Assembly (NCBI GenBank): GCA_002682825.1
Contig: NOKP01000003.1
Span: 2,914,001 to 2,978,000 of the forward strand
Direction: 5' to 3'
Length of the DNA: 64,000 bases
Source: Neonectria sp. B-13
Lineage: Eukaryota > Ascomycota > Sordariomycetes > Hypocreales > Nectriaceae
How positions within the stretch are numbered: the first letter of the stretch is position 1; each line of letters starts with the position of its first letter. The position numbers and the translations under genes are program-made. Positions 1 through 12,112 of this stretch are shown here, in pieces. The notes under the pieces were generated by a model. That model did no database searches. It was given only the letters and a program-made list of their open reading frames with translations, and had not been told where the DNA came from.

Positions 1-1549
1 CAGATCACATCGTCACTCGATATGCCTCGGCACTTACTCGCATTTGGCCGACAGCAGCAGCAACCACGCCATTGACGTTGCTTCTTGAGGGAACCCCCTG
101 GGCGGAATCGGATCAGGGATGTGACTCTCGGGAATAGGCAGGGTATGAGCAGGGTCTGGGGGTCAACGACCAGCCTCTCTCGCCCATAAAATGCGGAAAC
201 GATGTCTTGTTGCGGTAAGTCAACTCGTTTGATGGGGAATGGAAGAAGAAAAAGTGTCATGACGGGGCTGTCTCCCCAGGCGCTGGTTCGTTGGCGGGTC
301 CCTCCTCATCCATGTCGTCTGGAACAGTCGACGTCGATGGTACCCGAGTCCCCCTTCTGGTGGTCGAGATGGATGGATCCCCCGGTGGTCGACATGTTCA
401 ACGGACGAGTCAGGAGCTCATCCACCGTCCAGGCAAACTACTGTATGTCTAGGACGCATGCTGGGCGCTGCGTGTCAGCACTCCATTGCCCTAAGATTGC
501 ACCTGTGTGACGGTCTGTCTGTCGCCCATCGAGGCCACCATTACCATGCATTGCCGCGAATGCTCCCTTACATTGAACCTCATGCCTTGCAGGAGATGCA
601 TATTGATGGTGTCTATGGATTACCTACTACGTAGTGTGTGCAGCACCAAGTGCCAAGTGCCAAGTACCAAGTACATACAGTACCGTGTGCAAGCCACGTT
701 GGAAGTGGGTTTCGAGACAGACAGCAACGAACAAGCAAGCAGTTGGCCGTTGGTCATCAAAACTACCCAGATGAAGATGTCGGTAATGACCGTCTCCACG
801 ATAATGGCCGCCAACCCACGGTCCATCTTCGATTGCACCAGAAAGACCAAATTTCGTCAATATCCCGATCCCCTAACGGTCAGGCAGTTCAAAGGATCTT
901 CCCAGCAGAGCCGAGCGTTGAGGCGGACGAGATCATGAGATCTCCACGATGCGGCGTCGGTGCACGGTTGGAGGGCCCTAAAACTTCCATGGGCCACTGG
1001 GGGCTCTTCCCTGCGGGCCACAGCGTGTCGTCGACCCGTCGTGGTTGCAGCGGCGCGTCCGGGGCACGCGCAAAAGCTGTCACCTAGATGCACGGGTAGG
1101 GGCAGGGTACTGTGTCAGTACACCTCTCCGAGATGGAGATGGGCCGCCATGGAGATGGCCGCCGTTTCTCGTGGTGGTGGGGCGCAGCCGATTTGGAAGG
1201 GCTGGCAAGCTGGGTTCTTCTCCCACAACGGAGGTCCTGGAATATGCAGGCGCAGGCACTGAAAGACGAGACTAGACCGCGCTTCCCTGCAACGGGGGCT
1301 TGCGAGGTGGTCTGATGTCGATCGCCTCGTGCAACTTGCTCGTGGAGGGCTGTGGTGGGGAGGGAATTGGCTTGCGCTTGCTCGGTGCTCAGCGCCCTCA
1401 AGCTTGCTCTCGGCAACCTTGGATTTTGCTGCATTTGCAGCGTTGCAGAAGCAAGTGAGTATGCTCGTGTCACCTGGCCCGGTAACGCCCGGCCTGTTAC
1501 CGCTTAAGCTGAGGGCCGCAGTAACACCAGGACGCGAAGAAAGCAGCAA

Positions 1550-1583
1550 CCATCACCGTCACCACCATCACCACCACAGCCAC
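1550..1583. repeat. CAC/CAT trinucleotide tract
   Basis: Imperfect run of CAC and CAT triplets in gene-free DNA. It is a simple-sequence tract with no coding context I can support. Confidence 0.75.
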
Positions 1584-1884
1584 TAACACCCGCGAGACAA
1601 CGAGTCCCCCGGGTTGGGGGCAGGCCTGCTCGCCATTCTGGCACGGTCACACCGTTGCCAACCGTGGGCCTGCTCAGGCTCAGCAGAGATGCAATGCAAT
1701 GCCTCGTGCAATGTTTGGCTTTTTTTTCTTACACGCTGGACAGTCGCATATCACTAGGTGGGGCGCCGGGGCGACACCGGAGGGTTACGGGCGACAAGCC
1801 CGCAGCAATAGATCCATGAGGCGGAGGTCGGCGGCGGAGGGTGGGGCACGGAAGGACGTGTGTGTGGAGGGAGAATATGTCTGT

Positions 1885-1920
1885 GAGCGCGTGTGCGCCT
1901 GCGTGTGCGTGTGTGTGTGA
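1885..1920. repeat. GTGTGC / GT microsatellite
   Basis: Alternating purine-pyrimidine tract (GTGTGC units passing into GT repeats) in gene-free DNA. Confidence 0.75.
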
Positions 1921-3955
1921 TGAGGATATGCGAGGAGCCTTGATGGGAGAGTTGGATCATCGGCTCCGTGGCGCTGGTGACACGACCAACTCAGCAACAT
2001 CTGGAGCAACCACGGCGTCTGGTCACTACCTCTCTCGACAACCCCGGTCGACAACTTGGGTTTTATACCGTGTATCTACGTATACTCTGCCGTTGCACAC
2101 CTCCATGAGAAAGACAAGAGGGTCTATTGCAAGACAAAGGCTCCTTATACTTGAATTTTGCTGAGTTGCTGCTGCAGCTCCGGTGGGAGGGGGCGTCTAA
2201 GCACATGGCTAGTTGCCCAATGCAAGGCAGTTTAGTCGCCACGACGTCAAAGACACGGGAGACACGTCTGTCTGCGCTCTCCCATCACACCCCGATCTGC
2301 TGCTAATTTTATCCACACGCGTGCTTTGTTCATTCTAACGCTGCATGCTCTGTAAGCAACATCGGACACTGTTACACCACCGCGGTCACAAATGGTATGC
2401 AGCACGGGGGCCAACTTCATGTACGCTGTAGGCTTTTCATCCGGGGTATCTTGTTTCTGCCTCCGTAACGTACTCCGCACAAGGCTCCGGAAGACCTAGG
2501 TCGGGGGTGACTAGAGAAAGAAATTTTGCCCGGTTAGATATGCATTCACGGCGTACGGAGCCACCATCACCACACCCCCCGATCTGCACTACCGGACGCA
2601 GCAGGCCGAACCGGCGGAGAGCCTCAGACCATCAAAAGAAACTTGATCGAACGGTTTTACTGGAGAATTTTACTGGCTCCGACTCTAGTAGGCGTGGTAT
2701 GTCACTACGCCGGCTAAGGGTATTTTCGACTTGCCGATGTTTCCAATTCAGGCTTTGCCGTCGGCATGGATCCAGCTTGGGGTAGTATGGAATTTTTTGT
2801 AAAAACAATTTTACTCCTACTGGTCCCCCTCCCTTCCGACCCTCCCCCAATTTTCCTTTTCGGTCTACGAATGGATCGTGGTGGTGGTGGTGAAGCAAGA
2901 CCCAGACGAGCCCACGATTCGTTGCCCCCATCGAGATTCTCCACGAAACTAACTCTCCCTGTGCCGGCTCCCCTAAACCCAAGGCGCGCAAGTCGGGTCC
3001 CAACACCGGGACCACACGTGGTGGGCTCAGGATGCAGGGCGGCGGACGAACTGCATCTCGAATCCCACCAGTGCCCAATCCCCATACCCGTTTCGGACAG
3101 GCCTCGCGGGGTGCTGGGGCACCCGGTGAGGGAGCCCAACCCGCCAATACCCAGGTGAGGAGAGGGCTGGCGGCTCCAGGGAAGGCCCTGGGAGACACTC
3201 TCGAAAATGACAAAGGGCGATTGTGACCTGTGGTTTTTGCGCTTCTGGTCTGGCAATTCCTAGACAGAGGGTGCCAGTGCTCGGGGACGCACAGATGATT
3301 GATCATGGTAGTCCCTTGCCGGCGTTTGATAGCGATCGGCCCAATTATCTGCTCTTCCATCTGATCCCATCCCGTCCTGTGCTTGCCCTGTCTCGGTCTG
3401 ACTGAGCACTGTAACCCTTCTCATGCCCTGGACTACAATACAAGCCGGGGCTTTCTAGGTGAATGTGCCCCGTGCGAGACCCAATTGCCTCGGCCATATA
3501 TCCCATGTCAAGGCAAAGCCTCAGCGTAAACAATTGCCGGGCCTGGGCTGGGACAACATTTTAAGTTCGACCTCGAATGAGGTTGTCGCGAATGAGACGC
3601 ACAATTGTCAAAAGAAACTCTCGGTAACTCCCATGAGCCGTTTTCGGAACGGCAAGCGGGGCCATTGTCCATTTCCACTCCTCGTCAGTCGCGCCAGGCC
3701 CAAATCGAGTCAGCGGCAACCGAGCGGTTTTGTACCCTGGGGCCAAGGACCGGCCGGCATCGTTGACGGGTTCTGCGTCAGGACAGGGCAAGACCGAGCG
3801 AGGCAAGACCGGGCATGACAAGGCGACGGACAGGGCAGGCAGGTGCAATGGAAGGCTGGAGGGTCCACGATGGACTCGACTCTACGACCGGCATCATGGA
3901 TTCAACGGTTCATCTTCCATCCTTCTCGTGCCATCTCTGACATCCTCGGCCACAA

Positions 3956-3956
<1 letters not shown>

Positions 3957-3993
<37 letters not shown>

Positions 3994-4061
3994 TGGTCAC
4001 GGTCACGGTCAAGGTTGCGGATGTGGATGTGGATGCGGCTGCGGCTGCGGCTGCGGCTGCA
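3957..4061. repeat. compound minisatellite (CCACGGT)n then GATGTG/GCGGCT units
   Basis: Four to five CCACGGT heptamers degrade into GGTCAC hexamers and are followed by two GATGTG-type and four GCGGCT hexamers. The two adjacent arrays change unit but stay nearly in register. No gene overlaps it convincingly. Confidence 0.8.
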
Positions 4062-5405
4062 GAACAGAAGGCAGAATGCGGATACGATTCCATTGCCCAT
4101 TATTGCATAGTGCCAAAGCAATCAATCCGCCATCCCTTACCGCCTCACTCACCCACGCCCAGGTCCCACGCTCTTGGTGTTGACTGCGCCCCTTCGCTCC
4201 AAGCTCGGCATCGATCCATCGACGATTGCGACCCCTTGAGCACCATCTAGATGACACCCCCCGTTCGCCGTCATTCTCGGACTGTTGGTTCCGTACGAAT
4301 ACAACGAGGACGTCCAACCTGAAAGACGACCTGGACACACCCTCTTTTTTTCTCCGTCTACCTCTCCTGCGTCACCGTTTCATCACCAACAACGAATACC
4401 CAACAAGTGCAAGTGCATACCTGACCCTTCGGGCACCATCCCCAGGCGCCGGTGTTGGTGATGGTGTCCCCAGACCTCCTAGTGCGGAATCTTGGCAAAC
4501 CGCAAGGTTGACCTTGGCTCAGACCGGCTCACCTCCGCCCACCGCGTGGCTATCCCGGACCCCCGCAACGGTGTAGAATTCCAAACCGTTTTGCGCGATA
4601 TCCGTCTCTCTAGGATGGCGTCGGGTCAGCGCCAGCGTCAGCGGACACCACCAGGATCGGAAGCGATGCAGTGGAGACGTCGGCGGCCAAGCTCAGAAGA
4701 AAAAATCGTCTTTCTCTCTGTTCCTTGCCCGACCGATCTCATGCAATCGTCCACAGCTCCCGACTCGTCAGTTCCAACGCCCTACTCCTCGGAACCCCGG
4801 TATTCAACCATCCTCCTTTGATCATCGTTTGCAAATCGGCCGTGTTAATGGATCGTTCCGATGGTCTACTACAATGCTCATCCATCTCTCCGGTCCAGGC
4901 AGCTCAATCCCCACATGTTTGCCAACAAAGGCAACAACAAGCCTAAAGACATTTGCCTTCTCTGTATCCTGGTCAAGGCCTGACTCTCAACCCACCCTCC
5001 AAGCACGGCCAGATGGATCAGCTTAGACCGCATTCTCATACTGGATCACACAGATGACCTAACCAAAGGCAGAAAGTTTATTGCATATCTCGACCATGAT
5101 ATCAATGCCCAATCCTGTTCACATTTTCTGCTCATAATGACAGCCAACGGCGTGCCGAAGCGAGATTCCCCAATTTCACAGCGGCACTGGGGTCCCGATG
5201 CGAGATCTGACAGAGCGAGCGTTGGACTGCACATCTTTTCTGCTTTGGCTCCCAGTTGCCCACTCTAATGTATCAGATCTCCCCTGCAGTCTGGCAACTC
5301 TCAACGGACCGGGCAATGCAACGAGCCGAGAAAGACGGCTTTGGCGATGGCGCTGTCGGATCTTGCGCCTCCTCGAGTCCCCACACCAATGTGACTGATG
5401 GACAC

Positions 5406-5441
5406 CCATCCATCCATCCATCCATCCATCCATCCATCCAT
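5406..5441. repeat. (CCAT)9 microsatellite
   Basis: Nine uninterrupted CCAT tetranucleotides, the purest simple repeat in the window and likely length-polymorphic. Confidence 0.9.
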
Positions 5442-7512
5442 GGTGAAAAGTGCTTGGTCTTGCTTGTCCAAGCATCAACCGTTTTCTAAGGCCCGAACCT
5501 CATCCACGGGAACTCGGGGGCCACCGTTCCGAGACAGTTCGGACACCCGACGAAGTACTCTGCAGGCGCCACAAACCCGATGCCCCCTATCAGGCAGCTC
5601 CTCGCCACAGCAGTGAGCTGTTTGTGGCCTGTCCACGTACTTCGAGCCGCACCCCAGATTGAAACATTAGAAACTACTCCCAGACTTCGACCGATCCCGA
5701 CCAGCTGCTCAGCCAGGCCTGGTAGGGATATCACCACCCGCCAGGCTGGAAGGTTGGCATCACCGATGATCGTCTTAATCATTCAACTGCCGCTGCCCAC
5801 TGTCCGACATCGTCTGTTGGGAGTGTGGAGGTCCTTGCTCGCCATCTCCTTTTCTGACTCGATCAACTAGCCATCTGTCTTCTTTGGTCATGTGTCTAGT
5901 CGCTTTTGTAAAGACGGTTGCATTCAAGACCCATCGTCAGGTGATGGAGCTTCCTAGAGTGGATTATCTGCACTTCTCCCCCTGTCACCTACTCTGAACG
6001 CTATAGGCCGCCCAATAATCCTCCTGAAGGGGGCATCCTGGTCCTAGATCGCAGAGGGACTGCAGCCGAGATTCGTGTGAAAGCAACGTCTAGCCGGCAT
6101 GGCCCCCAAAGCCAACAAGCCTGCCAGAGCCTGCCAGCCGATCGGGACACGATACTATGACGTGGCCGTGCTTCATTGACGCTCCGGTTGCGCCCCCAGA
6201 TCCTACCCGACCCCTGGGTCACCTGCACCATATGCAGAATCAGGTCCTTAACTTCAAGAAACAATACCGAATGCAGATTACATCTGCCTCTGACGCTGAC
6301 GAATCCTGCTAGGTCCCCCATCTCGCCCACCGACTAGGGAGGGTTACGCCCGAGGCGATCGGTGAGGATCCCCGGGACGGGACTCACTTAGCTCCTTTTG
6401 ACGCCATCGTTTAGTGTGCGTAGGCTCGGTGAGGACCTCCTAGAGCTGCTGGGGCTTGGCGCCGCCCTCCGATCTGAGCTGGCGCCAACGTAGATGTGGG
6501 CAAATTTGGTTACCTTGGCCAACGTCGGTTTACTGTAATCAGCCTGAAGAAGACACTTGGGCCAGCACGCACTGGATCAGCACCCGCCGCACACACTTTC
6601 CTAATTGCCCAAGGGACACCGTTATGAGAGCCAGGGTCATGAAAGGGCGGAACCCTGGGATCTGGCTGCGGTGGGGCGGCCTCGACAGGACGATCGTCTG
6701 ATCCCAGGACGGCGCCCACTAGCAAGATCCTGCCCGTCCCGCGAACACACCACCATTTTACCAAACAACAACCCTTCTCACACACTTCACACACCACCTC
6801 ACCTCATCTCACACGCCCCCTCCCTCGCCTCTGGACTCAAATTCGCAAGCACGTACTGGGGTACGGCGATACGTACCTCGATCGATGGCCGCCAGTCACT
6901 AACAAGTATGGATACTTGGCTAAGGTGCGCATTAACCCCGGATGCTTCTCGTTCTAGACGTCTCCATGATGGCCAATCCTCCGGAGCGTTTGCACGGATA
7001 ATTGTCCAACGATGACGGATGACACCTAAACCACCGTCCCCCATTCGCGCTGGATATTGCTGACGTTGGACCCGGCGGCAAAGTTGGCATTGGATGAAAC
7101 TGAGGCCATCCTTTCCAGTGGTCTCGATCTCGGGCTTGCAGATGAATCGATCGCGATGATGTAGGAAGTAGCTGCCTGTCATTGTCCAGCTCATGCAACA
7201 GGGAGGACCCTCCCTCCGACTAAACTTACAGAGCTTCCTGTCTCAGTTAGCGGTCCGTCGCCTTCGCCGTTCGCCATCGCAGGCCAGGCATTATTGTTGC
7301 ATCCTGCGATGGAGGCAGACGAATTGATTGATTGAATGAATGCAAGAGCACGCCCCCTTCCGAGTGACAGCGACGGCAAGGCAAACCCTAGATTGGTTCA
7401 TGGGTTGCCTGCTGATCGCCAAACCTTCGGCAAACCTCGAGCAATGCCGCAACGGAAGATGGACTCGGACGGTAATTCAACATCCGCGCTTCAATATTCC
7501 GTCAAATACGGG

Positions 7513-7545
7513 ACCCCTTCCCCCTTCCCCTTCCCCTCCCCCTCG
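7513..7545. repeat. polypyrimidine CCCCTT tract
   Basis: Homopyrimidine run of CCCCTT-like units, a possible triplex-forming tract, in gene-free DNA. Confidence 0.7.
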
Positions 7546-8722
7546 TCTCGTAGCACGGGAAAGTCGACGGGAGTCGCAGAGCACAGCATCCTTGCCCTTT
7601 GCCAGCATGCAATTCTCAAACGGGGAATTGTCGGTCAAGATGCGGGATACAAGCGCAAGCCACACGACGCCGGTCAACGATTCAGCGACTTGGGTCCGCT
7701 TCTTGGCACCCTCAAGTGGCCTGATGTTGCGGAATGTCATGGCCGGGGCGTCTGCATCGGCGGCATCCTGTTCCCCACATGCCCAACCGAGTCATTTAAC
7801 TGCACGCCCGGTCCTGGGACCCTTCCGTCTCAGCTGTTCAGCCTCGGGGAGGGGGGTGGCAGGAAGACTCTGAATGAGGCTGAGTGGGAGGCCGTTTATC
7901 GAGAGTGGAGGGTCGAGAACCTCAAGTTCTCGAGTCAACGTCTCGATATATCTGGTGCGACAGCCCCTTCGGCCGTGCTCCGACGAGGCGACGTCGACCA
8001 AGGGATCAATAAGCTATTCGTACTTGGCACACACGAACGGCACGCGACCCCGGGGGTTGAATTCAGAGTTCATCGATGCACCCAACGGCGCCCGGGGAGG
8101 CGCAAGCTTTGCCGGTGGATTCTGGAGTGTCACTTCGAATTTGAAGTGCCACGGCACCGAGACACCGTCCACGTCGACAGCCTACAGGCATCTAGCGGCG
8201 CCCCGGCAGACGTGGGAGGAGTCATGCCAGCTCATCGAGATCCTGATCCTGATCCTGATCCTGGGGGGCGCGAGCGCGAGCACCCGCCAGGCCAGGACTG
8301 AGAAATCCCGAGTGCCTGACGCGAATCGAACTCTATCCAACGGCTAGCAGCATTAGCCGCCTGGTCCATTCATCTAAACTAGCTGCGCGCACCGAGTCGC
8401 AAGTGCTTGCTTCGCGACCACGCTGGCGGATACTGGCCCTCAAGGCTCTCCTCTCAAATTTCGCGTTCGTACGAGTACGCCCCCAGTTCCGACCCGTCGT
8501 CTCAGCCTTACCAACCGCACAGCACTACTAGAGCCTAGTTGTGCTTGCAACATGTGCACTTGATGGTCAACTGCTTACTGCTAGCCCGAGGCTTGCCTAC
8601 TTGCTTCTGCTGCAGCAGCCCCTAAGGCAGCAGACGTCCAATCATCCCTGCCGCACTGGCCTGATTCATCATACGATATTCCAAACTCTGGGAACCCAGC
8701 CTTCCTGTTTTAGCCGTATTTG

Positions 8723-8764
8723 CCCCCCCCCCCCTCTGGCTGGCTGGCTGGCAGGCTGGCTAGC
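8723..8764. repeat. poly-C followed by TGGC repeats
   Basis: A run of twelve C residues leads into TGGC tetranucleotides with one interruption. Homopolymer length may be unreliable in the assembly. Confidence 0.8.
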
Positions 8765-10870
8765 CATCGAGATGCCGGCCGGATCGCATCGATCTTTTCA
8801 CGGGGCGACCACTACGAAGTAACCGGGGAGGGGGACGGAGCAAGGGATGGAGGTTGAGTGATTCGACGAGCATGGAATCTCCGCACTCGTCGCACGTCAG
8901 CCAGCGAGCATGGCCGCATGATATTGGCATTCGCTATCGCTCCTGGTGTTGGCTTTGAGACTACGAATGGTTTGAGTCATCGCGACCGTCCGGCATTGGA
9001 TCCCATTTCTCCGTGTGTGCCCGTCACTGTCAGCCATCGTATCTCATCTCATCGTATCGTATCTCATCTCGCCAGCATCGTGGCGGGGATCCATCCCGGC
9101 GGCTCGTGCTCCCGCTAGCCCTTTGGGCGCCCCCTGACTCAAAAGCTGACAGGCGTCGTTTGTCGTTTGTCGCTCGTCGTTCTGGTTCATCGTTCGTTGC
9201 CACGGTCGTCTCATTTGCTTCCATGCGAATACAGGAGAAGGCGGGCGCCCGAGCTCTCTGGGGGGGGGGTTAGCCGAGGCACGTCCAGATCGAGATGCGA
9301 GGTCACGGCCCCGACAGAAGCGCCCTGCCAGAGTACGATCATGCACCTGCTCGGGCGATTAGGGCCCCATCGTGGAGATGCTGGCTCGACCGGAGATGCA
9401 GATTCGTGCATAAGGTTGTCGCGCACATAGGGAGTGCATCATTCCAAGCCGAGCGAGCGATGCGCGGGCATGACTGCGATGGAGCCAGAGTCTAATGCTG
9501 TGGTAGACTACGGCGGGCTAGTTCATACGAAGAACTCTACGTATGCTACGGATACGAGTCAGGTCAAGCAGGTCGTCTATGCTCTTTCGGCACTCTTCGT
9601 CGACGAAGGCTTCCAGAAGCCGCCTGCGATGGAGTCAATCTAGATGAGACAGTACGTAATCGGTGTCGCATTTGCTTCTTTTCCCATTCGCCCCCGTATA
9701 GCATCTGATCTGATTCCGGACGGACCTGGCCGGGAACTGCGGTGGGATTTCGGAATGAATTTGCGACCTATGCCGGCTTCTTTAGTCTCGTCCTTGAAGA
9801 GCTATCCGGAGACGGTGACAAGCTGTCCAGGGGGTCCCCCCCTGACGCAGATCCTCAACTCCATGCGCGACGGGCTTTTAATGCGCTGTGAGACTGCGGA
9901 TAACGACGCAGGTCGGATGCTAGGTATGTTTGTAGTTTCGTTTCAGTGCGCTTGCTTGCATTCCTTGCTGCTTGGCCGCCTTTCTTTTTCACGTACGTTT
10001 CGCGTCCTAATCGTCCCACAGGTGCCGCTCCAGAGCGGGCCAGAATTGCTTTTTCCCTTGGGCTGCCGCAAACTGCTTCCGCAATCCGCATGCTGGGCCC
10101 CTTCATTTTGGGTTTGGCTTTTCTGGGAGGATTCCGGCCTGGTCGAAGACTCAAAATACGCCCGGCTCTTAGTCCCTCTTGCTCGGCTACGAAAGCGGGC
10201 GCGCGCCCCCGTCGTCATCGGTGGGGAAATGAGGATTGGGAAGAATGGACCATGGATGCTTCGCCGGGGGGCATCCAGCCAGCTTCTTGTTAATCGCTCA
10301 AACGCGCAAACAGCCGGGGGCTGCTATAAGCCTATAACAGGAGCCTGTATGCATGGAGGACCGACAGGACAGGACAGGGGACGACAAGGCCGGCCACTAC
10401 TTCGTACAGTACCGTGCCGTGCCTACTCCCCGTCGACATGCTAAAGGATGCTTTTCCTGGCCGAGCGACGCAGGCAGGGTCTAACACTGGATGTACATAC
10501 CATACCGTGATCCGCACCTACAGAATGTGGTCCCGGCGTCTGGTCTGCATGCCAAGGGGCTTTTGGTTGCTTTTGCCCTCTGGCGTCTAAGGGGGGCGTG
10601 AGGTTCAAACAAGCAAAACCGATGGCGAAAAGATGAACTATCGCATTCTACCGCACGATGGCAAACGGAAATGGCATCATATCATCTCATATCACAAGCA
10701 AAGGGCTGCGGGCTGTCTGCTGTCTTTCCTTTGAGACCCAGTCCGAAGCGAAGGGCCAAGGTGGCGGTACGGCTCGTCCAATCAGCGAGCCCGGGCGCAG
10801 GTCCGGGTGGGTTGGGACTAAGCAACCGACGCATTGTCGGAGTCGTCAAATCTCCGGTCCCTCGGTGATG

Positions 10871-10920
10871 GCGTTGACGTTGGCGTTGGTGTTGGTGTTG
10901 GTGTTGTTGTTGGTGTTGCT
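10871..10920. repeat. GTTGGT / GTT repeat
   Basis: Hexamer array dominated by GTTGGT, with GTTGAC and GTTGTT variants, in gene-free DNA. Confidence 0.8.
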
Positions 10921-11995
10921 GTCTGCAAAAGTAGGCCGGCCACTCGCTCTACTAGTTCCCCAAATTGCTGGCGCGGCCCGCGGCAGAACGACTGCTTTGA
11001 TGCTAATCGCTTTTTAGTGAGACCTCCATCCATCTCCCATCTCCCATCGCGCCGCGGCCGGATCGGTATTGACGATCAGACCCAGGACCCTGAATTTTGT
11101 GTCATTCAGGAGCATTTTTTTCCTTCCTTCTTCCTCGTCACGCTTGTCGATCCTCTGCTTCCGCTCAGTCTAGACTCTGGGCGGCACGTCGTACACCAGA
11201 TTGCACCATGACTCTCAAACTCCCTAACCCTCTAGTTCCTGACGCCGCACCAGCGCTATTGGAACATCTGCCTTCTAGTAGTTCGGTGGCTGCGTGCATA
11301 GCCCAGCGTTCACGCCTTGAAGCGAGATGCCACCCCGGCGGAGATGTCATACCATCCGCGAAAGGTCCTCGCTTGCTTCACCGTTCGTAGACGGACTGGT
11401 GGAGATGGTTTTGAGACAGACTCCCCCCCCCCTCCGCGGCTCCGAGTCGGAACTACGCACTTGGTTTTGCCCATTCGAATCGAGATGTTCCTGCTTAAGC
11501 GGCTGAGCTTAAGGCAAGCCACCAGATGGCCGAGTGCAGCTATTGGGAACGCGCTTGGAGACGGAATGCTCAAGGTCCAAAAGATTGGAGGGCCAGACCC
11601 TGAGACAAACAGCTCATCGGGCAGCAACAGAACAGGATTGAGTGGGATCGAAAAGAGGAGAAATGGTGCCCAGAAGGTTGTTCCCGTAAACTAGATCCGT
11701 CCCTGTGAAGATCTTCAATAATGTACCATCGAAAAGTCAATAGTTCCGTAGCATCCATCCCCCCCCTAGTTCTTCATAGTAGACAACTAGCTAAACACAC
11801 CCACCATCAATCGCAAAGTCCCCTTCGGAACTTCAATGCTAGACTCACTCACTCATCTCGATTCACATCAGTCGTCTCGCCGATCCCACCAGAGCACTAG
11901 TTTCCTACCCCGTCCGCCCGCCTGCGCCTCCGCCTCCGTGTCTCTTTTCTTGGCCGGCGGGCGATGTTTGCTTCCATCTGAGTGGGTGGGATGGG

Positions 11996-12112
11996 TCAAC
12001 TAGCAAGATTTGGGGTAGCAGTGTTTGGCTTTAGTTGGGTGAGTTTGTTGGTAGGAGGCATGTTGTTGTCGTTGTTGGTGGACAGGGAATGTGGATAGGA
12101 CGGATGTGTCAT
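11996..12112 (-). CDS. possible tiny gene, 38-codon frame with a leader-like upstream region
   Basis: The minus strand from about 12.25 to 12.11 kb is rich in CAAC and CT runs, the composition usual for fungal 5' leaders, and ends with TCAAC just before an ATG. The frame starts M-T-H-P-S-Y-P-H and is Asn/Thr/Pro-rich, with a second Met at codon 18. It ends at TGA (11996-11998). The same frame then stays open, with Met at 11977 and an Arg-rich stretch, to TAG at 11897. I recognise no family. It may be a small protein gene, an upstream frame of a longer transcript, or chance. Confidence 0.25.
   Translation of the reverse strand: MTHPSYPHSLSTNNDNNMPPTNKLTQLKPNTATPNLAS

Larger units (their letters stand above)
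1..11896. other. gene-free region with simple repeats
   Basis: No reading frame here shows a recognisable domain, a credible exon chain or consistent codon bias. The longest open frames (plus strand about 7.3-8.3 kb and 9.6-10.4 kb; minus 2.6-3.4 kb) are low-complexity or Arg/Pro/Ser-rich and overlap equally open frames on other phases, as expected by chance in G+C-rich DNA. The base composition is not strikingly A+T-rich, so this does not look like heavily RIP-mutated transposon. It could be a long promoter, a non-coding RNA locus or an eroded region. Confidence 0.6.

Noticed and set aside
2632..3360. 242-codon minus-strand open frame
   Set aside because: Proline/arginine-rich without any motif; overlapped by frames of similar length on both strands.
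7336..8301. 321-codon plus-strand open frame
   Set aside because: No domain, low-complexity Arg/Pro content, similar open frames in another phase of the same strand, ends in a D-P repeat made by an ATCCTG microsatellite.
8310..8380. Possible minus-strand tRNA: GTTCGATTC T-loop-like sequence and a GGCTA/TAGCC hairpin with a 7-nt loop reading GCT
   Set aside because: The T-stem, D-stem and acceptor stem do not pair, and the variable arm is too short for a serine tRNA.
9644..10444. 266-codon plus-strand open frame
   Set aside because: No recognisable family, overlapping open frames on both strands, no leader-like sequence before the start.
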